Source of the DNA: Periplaneta americana
Lineage: Eukaryota > Arthropoda > Insecta > Blattodea > Blattidae
Direction: 5' to 3'
NCBI RefSeq assembly: GCF_040183065.1
Contig: NC_091132.1
Coordinates: forward strand, 164,886,102 to 164,950,101
DNA length: 64,000 bases
Shown: positions 1-10,212 of the stretch, piece by piece
Position numbering within the stretch: the first letter of the stretch is position 1
Layout: every line of letters starts with the position of its first letter
Position numbers and translations under genes: made by a program
Notes under the pieces: generated by a model
The model's input: only the letters and a program-made list of their open reading frames with translations
Told to the model about the DNA's origin: nothing
The model's database searches: none

Positions 1-1
1 A

Positions 2-2305
2 TGGCAGTTCACTGTTATGCCGTTCGGCCTCTGCAACGCCCTGGCTACATACCAGAGACTAATGGAGTCCGTAATGAGAGGCCTAAGATACGACACCTGT
101 TTGCTGTACCTTGATGACGTCATCGTGGTCGGCAAGACTTTCGGCGAACAGCTGTTGAACCTGAGGAAAGTGTTCGAGAGACTGGGACAAGCCAGGCTGA
201 AGTTGAACCCGAAGAAATGTTATCTGTACCAGAAGAAGATCAGCTACCTGGGGCACGTAGTAGGGACCAACGGAGTGGACACGGATCCGGAGAAGCTACA
301 AGCCGTCAGAGGATGGCCGAGACCAAGGGACAAGCAGGAGTTGCGCCGCTTTCTCGGCCTCTGCAATTATTACAGAAGGTTCGTAGCTGGGTGCGCCTAC
401 ATCACTAAGCCTCTAACCCAGCTGACCGAGGAGAAACGACAATTCCAGTGGACGCACGATGCGGAGTCATCCTTCCAGTCGCGGAAAGAGGCGCTCTGCA
501 CTGCTTCTGTACTGGGATATCCCATCCCCGGAAGGAAGTTCACGCTCGACACGGACGCTAGCAACGTAGGAATCGGCGGAGTACTCTCTCAGGAACAGGA
601 CGGGCAAGAGAGGGTGATTGCCTACTTCCGCCGAACTCTATCCAAGGCTGAGAGAAACTACTATGTGACGCGTAGAAAACTTCTTGCTATTGTGGAAGCC
701 CTGAAGCATTTCCACAAATAATTGTATGGCCAGAAATTCCATCTGAGGACAGACCATTCTGCACTCACCTGGCTATTGGGCTTCAAGAATCTGGAGGGGC
801 AGACCGCCCCTTGGGTTCAACGTCTGCAAGAGTACAACTTCACCTCTGAACACTGCACAAGGGAAGAAACATTCCAACGCTGATGCCTTATCACGACGCC
901 CGTGCCCGGATGGCTGCAAACACTGCCTCAAAGTAGAAGAGCGAGATGTCGCCCACGCATTCCGAGCAATTGCCGCCCAGCCGAGCCTAGGATGGGATAA
1001 CGCCGCCATAAGGATGGAGCCGCTGGAGGACCTAAACATTGGACAGCTACTCCGTGATGTGGAGTCCGGCCAGAGACCAGTATGGGCCGATATCGCCAAC
1101 CGCAGCACCACTTACAAGAGCTACTGGGCCCAGTGGGAATCTTTCACTCTCAAGGACGGTATCCTGAAGAAGATTTGTGACTCAGCCGATGGAAGGACCC
1201 GCATAGAACAACTTGTCCTGCCCAGGAGCAAGGTGAAGGAAGCGCTGGAGGAGACTCATGCTTGAGCGACTGGAGGCCACCTGGGAGCAAACAAGACACT
1301 GGACAAGTTAAGGCAGTGATTCTACTGGTTGCATCAGAGAACCGACACGGGACAATGGTGCCGAAAATGCGACACCTGTGCAGCCAGTCGTGGACCAAGG
1401 ACACGCAGCAGGGGAGCCATGCAGCAGTACAACATGGGAGCTCCTTTCGAGAGTATCGCCACCGACGTTGCTGGAACGTTCCCGGTCACGAATCGCGGGA
1501 ACCGGTACCTGCTAGTCGCCATGGATTACTTCACAAAATGGCCAGAAGTGTACGCGATTCCCAACAAAGAGGCTTCGACGGTGGCCGACGCGCTGCTTGA
1601 CAACTTCATCTGCCGATTCTGGGTGCCCCGGGAATTGCATATCGATCAGGGGCGCCACTTTGAATCCAACCTGCTGGGAGAATTACTCGAGCATCTGGGG
1701 GTGCATAAAACCAGGACCACTCCCCTCCACCCACAGTCTGACGGCATTGTGGAACGCTACATCAAAACCGTGGAAGAGCACCTGCGGAAGGTGGTGTCCA
1801 ACCATCAACGAGACTGGGATGCCAGAGTCCCACTGTTCCTCTTGGCCTACAGAGCTTCGGTCCACGATACAACAGGGATGACACCGGCAAACATGGTCTT
1901 CGGGAGAGAGCTGCGCCTGTCCTGTGATCTGCTGTTTGGCACGCCACCCAGCGCTGACCAGCCAGCGACTGACTACGTGGCGGAACTGACCGAGAAGTTG
2001 AATGGAGTCCACCAACTGGCCACAGAGCACCTCAAGATGCCAGCGACAGGATGAAAGTGCGCTACGACAGATTAGCCAACTCTGCAGGATTCCAGGAGGG
2101 CGCCCTGGTGTGGCTGTATCGACCTATCAGTACCAAGGGAAAATCACCAAAGCTGCAGCGTGCCTGAGATGGACCATACCGCGTGGTGACCCGGATCAAA
2201 GACGTGGTGTACCGCATCCAGCGACAACCCCGAGGTAAGATGATGGTGGTGCATCTGGACCGTTTAGCAGCCTACCAAGGGACTGCCCGGCCCGAGCAGC
2301 CCTGA
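2..2305 (+). pseudogene. gypsy pol (RT, RNase H, integrase), inactivated
   Basis: The RT palm shows the YLDD active site at 107-118, followed by the gypsy-typical LGHVV and RFLGLCNYYRRF stretches. RNase H starts with DTDASNVGIGGVL near 550. The integrase has an HHCC zinc region (H and GGHLG near 1258-1285, CRKCDTC near 1359-1380) and a D,D-35-E core with Asp at 1464, Asp at 1644 and Glu at 1752. The copy is dead: TAA at 719-721, a frameshift near 860, TGA near 1263 and 1317, a frameshift near 2045 and TGA near 2166. The final stretch resembles the integrase C-terminal chromatin/DNA-binding tail, ending at TGA 2303-2305, just before the LTR. Confidence 0.88.
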
Positions 2306-2316
2306 GGAGGGAGCAA

Positions 2317-3127
2317 TGTGACAGCTACACCGGAGTTCGAACGTGTGTCCCTTGGTCGCTTAGGTGTGGCGGCGAGGGGAGCGTCTGGATGTTGAGAGGG
2401 TAGAGTGGCGGTGTTCTACGGCGACGCGGCGAAGGGAGGTTGCGCGCGCATCTGGTGCTTGCCGAGAATGGAAGGAAGCAAACTGCTACGTGCGGAGTGA
2501 AGGGTGGGACGGACCCTCCCGAATCGTCCAGAATTCCGTCGAAGTGGGATTTCAGATTATTCGAGAGTGGAATCTTTCGCGAACTCTCCAGAAACTATAG
2601 TTTGGTTATAAAAGAGAAGACGCAAGTGAACGTCAGTCAGTCAGCCAGTAAGCCAGTGTTGTTACAGCCAGTGGACAGCAAACAGCCAGTCTTGTGTAGC
2701 AGTGTAGCCAGCTTCGAGACCAGAGCGCGACTTGAGTTGTGTCCGTAACTGTGGAGCCTGAAGCCCGGAGTTCGAGTGCAGTGGACCGCAGTTGGGGGAC
2801 CTGAGTTCAGAGTTCAGCGGATCGTCTCTGAAGGTCTTGGGTTCGAGATACTGTGAACTTGAGTGACTGAGGTAGAACTGTGAACTGAGAACTGACAGTT
2901 CTGATTTGTAAATAGTGCTTTGTGAACATTCGTTAAAATTAACAGTTAATTGTTGTTCTCAATATTCCAAGTAAATTGTCATTGTCGTCTGTGGAGAGCA
3001 ATAACGAATACCGTGTTACGGTGTGGAGAGCAAATCCCATTGTTGACGGGAGTGGAATTAAATTGTAGAAAGTGAACAGTTGTTGTTGGAAGAATAAACT
3101 ACATTGTTGTCTAGTATAAAACTTACA
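2317..3127 (+). repeat. 3' LTR of the gypsy element
   Basis: It begins TGTGACAGC directly after the purine tract GAGGAGGGAGCAA and ends ACTTACA, giving TG...CA ends and a length of 811 bp. It holds a TATA-like box at 2607-2613 and an AATAAA at 3093-3098. A CAGCCAGT-rich stretch lies at 2630-2700. The 3' boundary is inferred from the CA dinucleotide and from resumption of P-type coding sequence right after it. Confidence 0.75.
2607..2613 (+). promoter_or_regulatory. TATA-like box in the gypsy LTR
   Basis: TATAAAA sits in the middle of the LTR, where U3/R promoters of gypsy elements usually lie. The position and match are visible; activity is inferred. Confidence 0.45.
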
Positions 3128-3960
3128 GTACACTGGAATTTTGTGAATTTCTTTGGAGCAAAGGGTTCCGATATGTGATAACTGCAAAATTACATAAAGA
3201 ACCCCTGGAACGCCATTTCGGAATCATGCGATCATTGAGTTGCGACGACCATCCTTCAATTATTGATTTCCTCCAATTACATATAAAACAGGCCTTGTCA
3301 TCTGGGGGGGGGGGGGAACTGCGAACAAAAATCCGATGCGCCCTTGACATTTTTCGTGAATCATTATGGATTTACTAGCCCGAAATGTAGAAGAACGTTA
3401 TAGCGAAATAAAAAATATCGACGGAAATAAATCTTAAACAAAAAATTGTCCTTCAATAAGACTCCATATTTCAAGGTTGGGAAAGTGCTATTCCAGAATT
3501 TGAAAATGCATCTACTCTCGGAGACGAATGCTTGGTATATCACGTGGCTGGATACGTGGTGAAAAATAGTTCAAAATTTATTCAATGTAAGCAATGCGCC
3601 CGTTCCCTCCATGATCATGGACACAAATCACCGTATTCTGCACTTACAGAAACAAAGGATTACGGATCTGGTCGTGACATCTCCTTCCTGACTCATCCTT
3701 CAAAGAGCGTGTTTCATTTGCTTATGCAAACAGAAAAGACATGAAAAGAAAATTTGAGCGATGGAATGTAGGATGACATATTTCACGAGTGCATAGACAG
3801 TATTAACTCAATTCTATTTCAGCCATCGGGAACAGGATGCTGCTTGGATCATACCATGGATATCATACCGAAACTAATTTTTCACTACATGAAACGTTGG
3901 TTCTTCTTCCGGACGAAACACATCCGACGAGAACTTCAAGCTCCGAGGGCCGCCAAATCA
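3128..3960 (+). pseudogene. P-element/THAP9-type transposase fragment
   Basis: Translation just after the LTR gives LEFCEFLWSKGFRYVITAKL, then EPLERHFGIMRSL and HPSIIDFLQLH, the 'DPLE-FFG-R' block of P-type (THAP9-like) transposases. The next block (3535-3745) reads YHVAGYVV then CKQCARSL, matching the C-terminal region of the same family. Recognisable but broken sequence continues to about 3960. A run of G (about 3305-3316), stops and frame changes disable it. The N-terminal THAP and RNase H-like core are missing, presumably displaced by the gypsy insertion. Confidence 0.7.
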
Positions 3961-4660
3961 TCTCGTAAATTCTCCAAGTGTCGGACAAGTAACTGTTGGT
4001 GAGTACATATTGCACACCTAGAAGTAGGCCTAAATTAAGTTTTACATATAATAAATATTATTTGTTTTACAGTGTGATGTATGTGAATGTTTTTTTCTTT
4101 CAGATAGTCTTAAGATTTTAAGTACAATGTCAATTACGTACGTATATGGAGCGAATGGTAAACAGTGCAAGTTACGTTAAATGTACCTATTTACGTACTT
4201 ACACACGGAACAGACTGGGCGAACTCTGCACTAGCGCCGCATGGTATCTGCCGTTTGAATTAACAGAGTGCGACCACTACATGTTTCTATTCGTCATGGT
4301 ATTGGTTTATTCGAACATAAGGCGTGCCTCACAAAACGATATCTTTTGGTATATTTATTTTGTTCATAGCGTGTTTTCATAATGTCGAGGATCAGTGACA
4401 TGGTAGGTTTCTTTCGTTCAGGTTTTGCTATGCGTTGTATATAGATAGGTAGGTAGTGAGTTTTAATAATTCTAGGATCAGTGACATATTAGGAATGGTT
4501 TCTTCAGAATTTTCGTATGATACACTTTTCTATAGATAGGTACAAAGATTTACCATGGATTGAAAAAAGTATAGGTACCTGCAAAGATTGTAAAAAAAAG
4601 AATGCTTTTCCACGTTGTGCAACATCCTGGTGGCCCCAATATGAAGCTTCGTGACTATGT
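3960..4660. other. No gene recognised (3960-4660)
   Basis: AT-rich sequence with only short random ORFs. It may be the 3' non-coding part of the P-type element, but I see no terminal inverted repeat to prove that. Confidence 0.4.
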
Positions 4661-4666
4661 ACTAGA

Positions 4667-4830
4667 CAGGGCTAGGCATCGGGAGCGAATTCAAACAATA
4701 AACGGGGGCGCTTAATATTCATACGTAATTCATCAACGTTGCGCGGTGTTCGGCGGGGAAGAAAGAGGTTGAAGCGAAGTCATATGGCTCTCCGTGAGAG
4801 AGTAGAATTCACTCTTGGTGCCCAGCCCTG
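4667..4830. mobile_element. Short hAT-type MITE (164 bp)
   Basis: The left end CAGGGCTAGGCATCGGGAGC and the right end form imperfect inverted repeats of about 26 bp, both running into GAATTC. The flanks GTACTAGA and GTATTAGA are near-identical 8-mers if one terminal base is shared with the target. CAGGG ends and an 8-bp target duplication are hAT hallmarks. There is no coding capacity. Confidence 0.65.
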
Positions 4831-4942
4831 TATTAGACTGAGAAAGAACTATGAGGCGAACCTAGCGGTAGAAATTATAATGACGATCGGAGTCCCACTT
4901 TCGATCTAGATATGCGACCGCTTGTATAAATGCTAAAGCAAC

Positions 4943-5663
4943 TAGAGTTGGGTCGATTCGTGAACGAATCGTTCATTCGAACGACTAATAATAAAGAATC
5001 GTAAGAATCGATTCGTGGTATCAACGAATCGTCGTTCAAAAGAATCGTAACGAATCGTCATTGAAAGGAATAGTAACGAATTGACATGGTAACGTAATCC
5101 ATGATTCTATTTACTTGTTTGATGTAACCTGTCAGCGGACATTTCCGAACCGTGCCGAATGCTCCCGAGCGAGAGTGAAATCAAAATACTGCATTTGTTA
5201 AGTACGGAAAATAATGAACACAATCCTCAAATTTGCATAGTTAAATAGCGACGTAATGCAAAAAAAATGTACTTCATAATAAGGTTCAGTTGCTAAATTA
5301 TAATTTAGAAACATTATCTTGGGTAATTTTGTAGACTAATGGAGGTCATGCTGATTGGTTCCAGCCAATGAGAAAGAGACAATCCAATGTCTCGCCTCTT
5401 ATGCCATCTATGCGAGAGATGTACAACGATTTTGTTCTACGCGTGATTTACAAAGGAAATTGTTCTGAGAGTCGTTCTTTGACGATTCAGAAGAATAGTT
5501 GGAATCACAGACTGGGCAGAATCGTGAACTCGTTGACGATTCAAAAGAATAGTTGGAATCGCAGACTGAGAAGAATCGTGAACGAATAGTTAGAATCTAT
5601 TCATAATGTATTATTGAATCGTTGGAATCGACTACTGAAAAAGAATCGTATTGCCCAACTCTA
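4943..5663. mobile_element. Non-autonomous hAT-type element with GAATCG repeats (721 bp)
   Basis: The ends TAGAGTTGGG and CCCAACTCTA are perfect 10-bp inverted repeats, flanked by the exact 8-bp target duplication AAAGCAAC (4935-4942 and 5664-5671). A paralogous repeat at about 39056-39155 keeps the same flanking sequence without the insertion (TAAGCAAC once at 39131-39138). Both subterminal regions are dense in GAATCG/CGATTC motifs in both orientations, as expected of hAT transposase binding sites. No transposase is encoded; the 73-codon ORF inside is a by-product of the repeats. Confidence 0.85.
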
Positions 5664-5689
5664 AAAGCAACGGTCATAGTCAGTCATAG

Positions 5690-6335
5690 GCTCTCATTCA
5701 CAGCCCTTTTGATTCTCGAGCTTAGCCACTGTCTTGGGAAATAACTTTTGGTTAATAGTCTGTAGGCGTTTCGTTTGTTGAAGTGTTACGTTTTTGAAGA
5801 GGTAGGTTGCACTTTTCTACATTTAAGATATAATAAAAATATTAGTGTATAGGTTATAAATAAACACACGATAATCGGTAACCTAACGTGCACTGACTTA
5901 ATCACTATTTTGGATCTCAGTTCATTTGTGGGGGTTGTCTTTTAAATAGTCATAAACTGGTGATATCCAAGTATCACACTTACAGTACACTGCTGATAAT
6001 GTTTTCTCCACATTGAAGCAACATGTCACGAGAACTGAACAATGGTAGAATTATAATAGCAAGTATTTTGAAAACAAATTTTCTCCTGGAGCTAAATACA
6101 ATACAAATGGATAAATATCAACATCTCTGATGACGGAGGTAGTAGGCTTACAGTGTGATTCTTACTGTTATCTATTGTTGGTTAGCCTATCCTCGTATTT
6201 GTACTAAATAGATGAAATATGCATATTTATGTAACAGTTTGCGTATGCTAGTCTCCGCATGAGAGATTATACAAATATAGCCGTTATAGCTTTTACTAGG
6301 TCTGCCTTCGTTTCCCTATCATTGATGACATCTGT
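5690..6335. other. Upstream region of zinc-finger gene A; possible 5' leader
   Basis: No coding sequence is seen. A donor-like GAGGTAGGT at about 5799 could end a non-coding leader exon joined to the acceptor at 6729, but nothing else supports this. The rest is AT-rich. Confidence 0.25.
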
Positions 6336-6340
6336 TTATT

Positions 6341-6565
6341 TTAGTAGGTTATTTCACGATGTTTTATCAACATCTTAGGTTATTTAACGTCTGAATAAGA
6401 TGAAGGTCCAGCACCGAAAGTTACCGAGCATTTGCTCATATTGGATTGAAGGAAAACCCCGGAAAAAATCTGAACCAGGTAACTTTCCCCGAACGAGAAT
6501 CGAACCCGGGCCACCTGGTTTCGCGGCCAGACGCGCTAACCATTACTCGACATGTGTGGACTCTA
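6341..6565 (-). mobile_element. tRNA-derived SINE, family A
   Basis: On the minus strand a tRNA-like head (GGCCCGGGTTCGATTCTCG B-box region, with GCGTCTGGCCGCGAAACCAG before it) is followed by a body with the GAGCAAATGCTCGGTAACTT motif and a tail near ATGTTGATAAAACATCGTG. The same family recurs at 37682, 38108, 51269 and 54377. The right end is placed from those copies. Confidence 0.8.
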
Positions 6566-6729
6566 GTTATCTAGTCTACGAATTATATTATTCATTATAT
6601 AGAAAAGCTCTTGTGTGAAAATGTGTACGAGGAAGTGCGACAAAAATTTGACCGTTGTAACTTGTAACAAGTGTTTGTCAGCAGTTCAGTCGCCGTAATC
6701 ATTGTCAGTTACATAACCTCTTCTTTCAG

Positions 6730-6830
6730 TTGTGATGGATGTGATCAAGATGGAGCCTGAGGAACATCGTTTTGGCTTACTTCCACATGATGATAAATAT
6801 AACATGGAACAAAAGAAGGCTTTGTCAGAG
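6730..6830 (+). CDS. Zinc-finger gene A, first coding exon
   Basis: The acceptor TTCTTTCAG precedes the exon, with ATG at 6735. It encodes a 32-residue N-terminus beginning MDVIKMEPEE and ending KALSE, and the donor GTAAAC follows at 6831. The exon ends in phase 0. It is a clear paralogue of the exons at 21529 and 57431, and the intron upstream (6650-6729) is homologous too. I know this leader from large insect (cockroach) C2H2 zinc-finger families; its function is unknown. The matching finger exon downstream (8027-8760) is broken, so the gene is probably dead. Confidence 0.65.
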
Positions 6831-7244
6831 GTAAACGCATGTCTTTTTATGTATTTTCTTTAGGCATTTGTAAAACAGTGCCAGAAAAGCATACATTTCA
6901 CATTTTATATTCAGTAGGCTAAACTAGAGTACCACGCCATAGCTGTGTAGTATAAGGCGTCGTGATTTTGTCTGGCATGAAATGTGTGTTGATTCTACTC
7001 TAGACAAGGGAAGAAATTGTCAGAGGAGGCTCACCTGGTCAGTGGTTTGGTGCTACCCTGCATGATGATACAATAATACAGAGCCACAGTTATTAGTGTA
7101 ATCCGCCTTGAACTGCTCAGGGGCTCAATGTGATTCCCACACAGAAAGCCGACTTCTTGTTGGAGCATCTTACACCTCTGCTGAGGATATCAACGCTGTA
7201 GGCTGTAGGCTGGTAGCTCTTCGCTCTCTTATTAGCGTCGTATT

Positions 7245-7246
7245 AC

Positions 7247-7293
<47 letters not shown>
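7245..7293. repeat. (ATT)n microsatellite
   Basis: Continuous ATT array at the 3' end of the minus-strand LINE that follows, so it may be the LINE's (AAT)n tail. Confidence 0.9.
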
Positions 7294-7296
<3 letters not shown>

Positions 7297-7908
7297 CGTG
7301 ACAAGTGTTAGGCCACAAGGCCTGTTACAGTCTCACATAAAATTTTCACGCCATCTCTTAGCAGGACGACCCACAGATCTTTGGCCATGTGGTACATAAT
7401 CATAAATTACTTTTGTGAGTCTACTATTACTCATTCTTTCCAAATGATGTCTCCAATTAGACTGATATTGAACAATGTAATCTAAAACTGGTTGAGTTTT
7501 TAGTTCCTTTAAAATTTCACAATTTCTTTTCAGATCCCATTTAGTATAGCCCGCTGTTCTTCACATGAATCACATTTCACAAGCCGTTATTCTCCTTTTA
7601 TCTGCTTTCCTCATTGTCCATGCTTCGTTGCCATAGCTGAGCATCAGTCTTGCCAATGTGTTGTAGAGACTTATGCAGGTGTGTTTCTGAACCAAGGATG
7701 GTTTCATCACACTATTTATAATGCCCATAGCTCTTGTGTATTTATGAATTTTCTGTGATTTGTCCAATTCTTCAAAAATGGAAAATTCTAACCTAAATAT
7801 GGGAAACTGTTAGATATTTATATTTTATTATCGAGACAAATTTTACTTTGTATTGGGTATTTCCCACAGAATGCCATAATTTTTGTTTTATCTGTTGAAA
7901 TTTCCATA
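7294..7908 (-). mobile_element. LINE 3' fragment, RT C-terminal region
   Basis: Minus-strand translation contains KTKIMAFCGKYPIQSKICLD, then SLYNTLARLMLSYGNEAWTM, and further on a NWRHHLERM and GRPAKRW-like segment. This is the thumb and C-terminal region shared by arthropod non-LTR 'endonuclease-reverse transcriptase' proteins. It is 5'-truncated at about 7908, has several frame breaks and ends in a microsatellite tail. Confidence 0.75.
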
Positions 7909-7911
7909 TTA

Positions 7912-8022
7912 TATATTACTATTATTATTTTTATTATTATTATTATTATTATTGTCATTATCATAAAAATCATTATTACCGTTCTTACTATTACTATCAT
8001 TATTATTACCATTACTATTATT
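7912..8022. repeat. Imperfect ATT-rich microsatellite
   Basis: Degenerate ATT/ATC triplets separate the LINE fragment from the finger remnant. ORFs rich in Ile here are artefacts. Confidence 0.75.
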
Positions 8023-8026
8023 AGAC

Positions 8027-8760
8027 CTACGCATTCACACTGGCGAAAAGCAATTCAAATGCTAGTTGTGTGTAAACTGTTTCGCACAAGGCGCAACTTA
8101 AGCACAATATCTACGCACACATATAGGCAAAAGGCCATTCAAATGTGAGATGTGTGGTAAGTGTTTCTCACAATTAGGACATTTAACTCAACATGTAATC
8201 CTTCACACAGGCGAAGGGCAGTTCAAAAGCGAGTTGTGTGGTAAGTGTTTCTCAGTATCGTCCACTTTAGAAAGACATGTACGCGTTCACACAGGCGAAA
8301 AAATCATTAAAATATTAGGTGTGTGTGAAGTTTTTCTCAAAATTCGTACATTTAACTCAACGCATACACATCCACACATTCGAAAGGCCATTCAAATGGG
8401 ATGTATGCGGAAAACGTTTAAAGCTTCTGAAAATTTAAACAAACATGGTTGCATGCACACTGGCAATTCAAATGCGTGATGTGTGAAAAATCTTTCTCAG
8501 AAACGTCAGTTTTAAACAGAGATGCAAGAATATGTCATATACTCGAAAGGCTATTGAAATGCGAGGCTGTGGAAAATATTTTTCACAATCGTTAGTTTTA
8601 AGGTGACATGCACACCTATACATGTAGGTGAACGCCATTGAAATGCGAGGTGAATGGAATTTCTTTCTCAGAATCGTCAGCTTTTAGCTATACGATCACA
8701 TCCGCCTACACAGCTGAGAGAACATTGAAATGCGATGTATGCGGGAAGAATTAACCGTGT
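8027..8760 (+). pseudogene. Zinc-finger gene A, decayed C2H2 finger exon
   Basis: The best piece (8150-8479) reads CGKCFSQLGHLTQHVILH, HTGE linker, CGKCFSVSSTLERHVRVH, then progressively damaged fingers. About eight finger units can be traced from the first HTGE linker near 8038 to a last one near 8740, but stops and frameshifts interrupt most, and two have lost a zinc-binding Cys. Linkers of the HTGEKPF type identify the C2H2 family. It is presumably the 3' exon of the gene whose exon 1 is at 6730; counterparts of exons 2 and 3 were not found between them. Confidence 0.8.
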
Positions 8761-9225
8761 ACTGGAAGTTAAAAAAATTAAGTTCTTTGCACAGGCGAAA
8801 ATTGACATGTGCGGAATTTGTTTCACATATGAGGATATCCCAAATTGGCATCAGTGTGTTTACACTACGCTCAACTAAATATGTATTTATTGATGTAAAT
8901 TTCAAGTGGAAAAATAGAGTGAGGATTTCTGAGTTACGTGCCGTCTAATTGCGGTTGTTGGTTAGGGAAGTGCAGTATGCCATCCGCAAAAGTGAAGATT
9001 GGGTCCCCATGCTTAATCTTCTTGTTTTCAAGTATTATTACTTTTATATTTGCTGAAAGTATATACTGACTTCCTATTTATGGTAATTTCATAGAAGACG
9101 GGCACCTAGTTGGATGTACTAAGTATTACCAACCTTTTTACTTTAGAGTTAAATGTTAGTGATTTTTAGTGACTTTTATATGTTAGTTCTAGGTTTTTAT
9201 ACGAGATGTCGCATTGATGATGTTT

Positions 9226-9536
9226 CAATTTGATTGGTTATAGTTGTCATTTGTTCTAGAATTTTCGTTAATTTTGAATGGGTAATGACGTTGTTAATTG
9301 TTCTTGGTTGTTTGAAGTGAGTGGTGTTATACTGTTTTGCTGGCTAAAGCTATTGCAAGTTTGTCATTTTATGATTTTCCTCGATTTGATTGGTTATAGT
9401 TGTCATCATGTGTTCTAGAATTTTCGTTAATTTTGAATGGATAATGACGTCAGTAAGTTGTTCTTGGTTGTCTGACGTGAGTGGTGTTATATTGTGTTTG
9501 ATGGGTAAACCTATTGAAAGTTTGTAATTTTATGAT
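9226..9536. repeat. Two tandem copies of a ~156-bp unit
   Basis: ATTTGATTGGTTATAGTTGT recurs 156 bp apart (about 9228 and 9384), and the units stay similar to about 9536. They sit inside the TIR element. Confidence 0.85.
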
Positions 9537-9944
9537 ATTTGTGAAAGATGTATGAACATTGAACAGAGCATTAAATTTTATGTCGATTTTGGTTCAGTTC
9601 TTTCGCTGGTGAATAAAAATTGTATCGATTGTTGACGAGAAAACTGTTCCTGTGATTCCAAGGAATTGTTCATTGAATTCTCCGTACAAGTTAAGGTGTA
9701 ATAAGAGTTCAAAGAGAATTTCATTTTGTGTAAATACATGGTTTAGTTATGTGAACTTGACTGTACGACAAAGTGGTGGTTTAGTTCTTGGTTGGCTGCA
9801 TGCTTTAAGTTTAGATTGCCTTGAAGCCTGTGTCATAATGCAAGTGAAGTGGTTGTCTTTGAAGACGTCAATGAGGATTGAATTTTGTTTGATTAGGTGA
9901 TAAATTATTTTTTTCTTTTGTGTTTTAGTGATTTGTAGGGGTAA

Positions 9945-10177
9945 AGTGCGGACAAAAACTGCCAGAAAAGTGCTACCAACTATGAAGTCCAAATGCCACC
10001 AAACACCATAAAAATCAGAGGTGAAAAATTAAACATATTTTCATTTTTTAAACGGCTTTTTCTTCCTTAAAAATATGAATATATGTTTGATTTTCCATGT
10101 TTGATTTTGTAATGTTTGGTGACATTTGAACTTCATAGTTGGCAGAACGTTTTGGTAGTTTTCGTCAGCCATGTTGG
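9945..10177. repeat. Long inverted repeat near the right end of the TIR element
   Basis: Arms of about 105-110 nt (9945-10055 and 10065-10177) are near-complementary, for example CCAACTATGAAGTCCAAATG pairing with a segment at about 10123-10142. As RNA it would fold into a long hairpin. Confidence 0.8.
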
Positions 10178-10212
10178 ATTTTGCCCGTCTTCTAGGAAAT
10201 TACCCTATTTAT

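Larger units (their letters stand above)
1..3127 (+). mobile_element. Ty3/gypsy LTR retrotransposon, 3' half
   Basis: The window opens inside a plus-strand gypsy element. Reverse transcriptase (from the fingers/palm onward), RNase H and integrase are followed by a purine-rich tract at 2304-2316 and a 3' LTR at 2317-3127. The order RT, RNase H, integrase defines Ty3/gypsy. The 5' half (gag, protease, 5' LTR) lies upstream of the window, so the target-site duplication cannot be checked. The LTR abuts a P-type transposase remnant, so the element probably inserted into that older transposon. Confidence 0.9.
9082..10204. mobile_element. Unassigned TIR element (1123 bp)
   Basis: The left end GGTAATTTCATAGAAGACGG and the right end, read on the other strand as GGTAATTTCCTAGAAGACGG, form inverted repeats of about 23 bp. 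Both sides carry the exact 8-bp duplication CTATTTAT (9074-9081 and 10205-10212). The inside holds two tandem 156-bp units and a long inverted repeat but no transposase. An 8-bp duplication fits hAT, Merlin or some MULE elements; the GG start argues against typical hAT. Confidence 0.8.

Noticed and set aside
5368-5589. ORF with a repeated SLTIQKNSW segment
   Set aside because: It arises from the GAATCG-type repeats of the hAT element.
7818-8012. Ile-rich ORF
   Set aside because: Mostly translation of an ATT microsatellite; only its last residues belong to the LINE.
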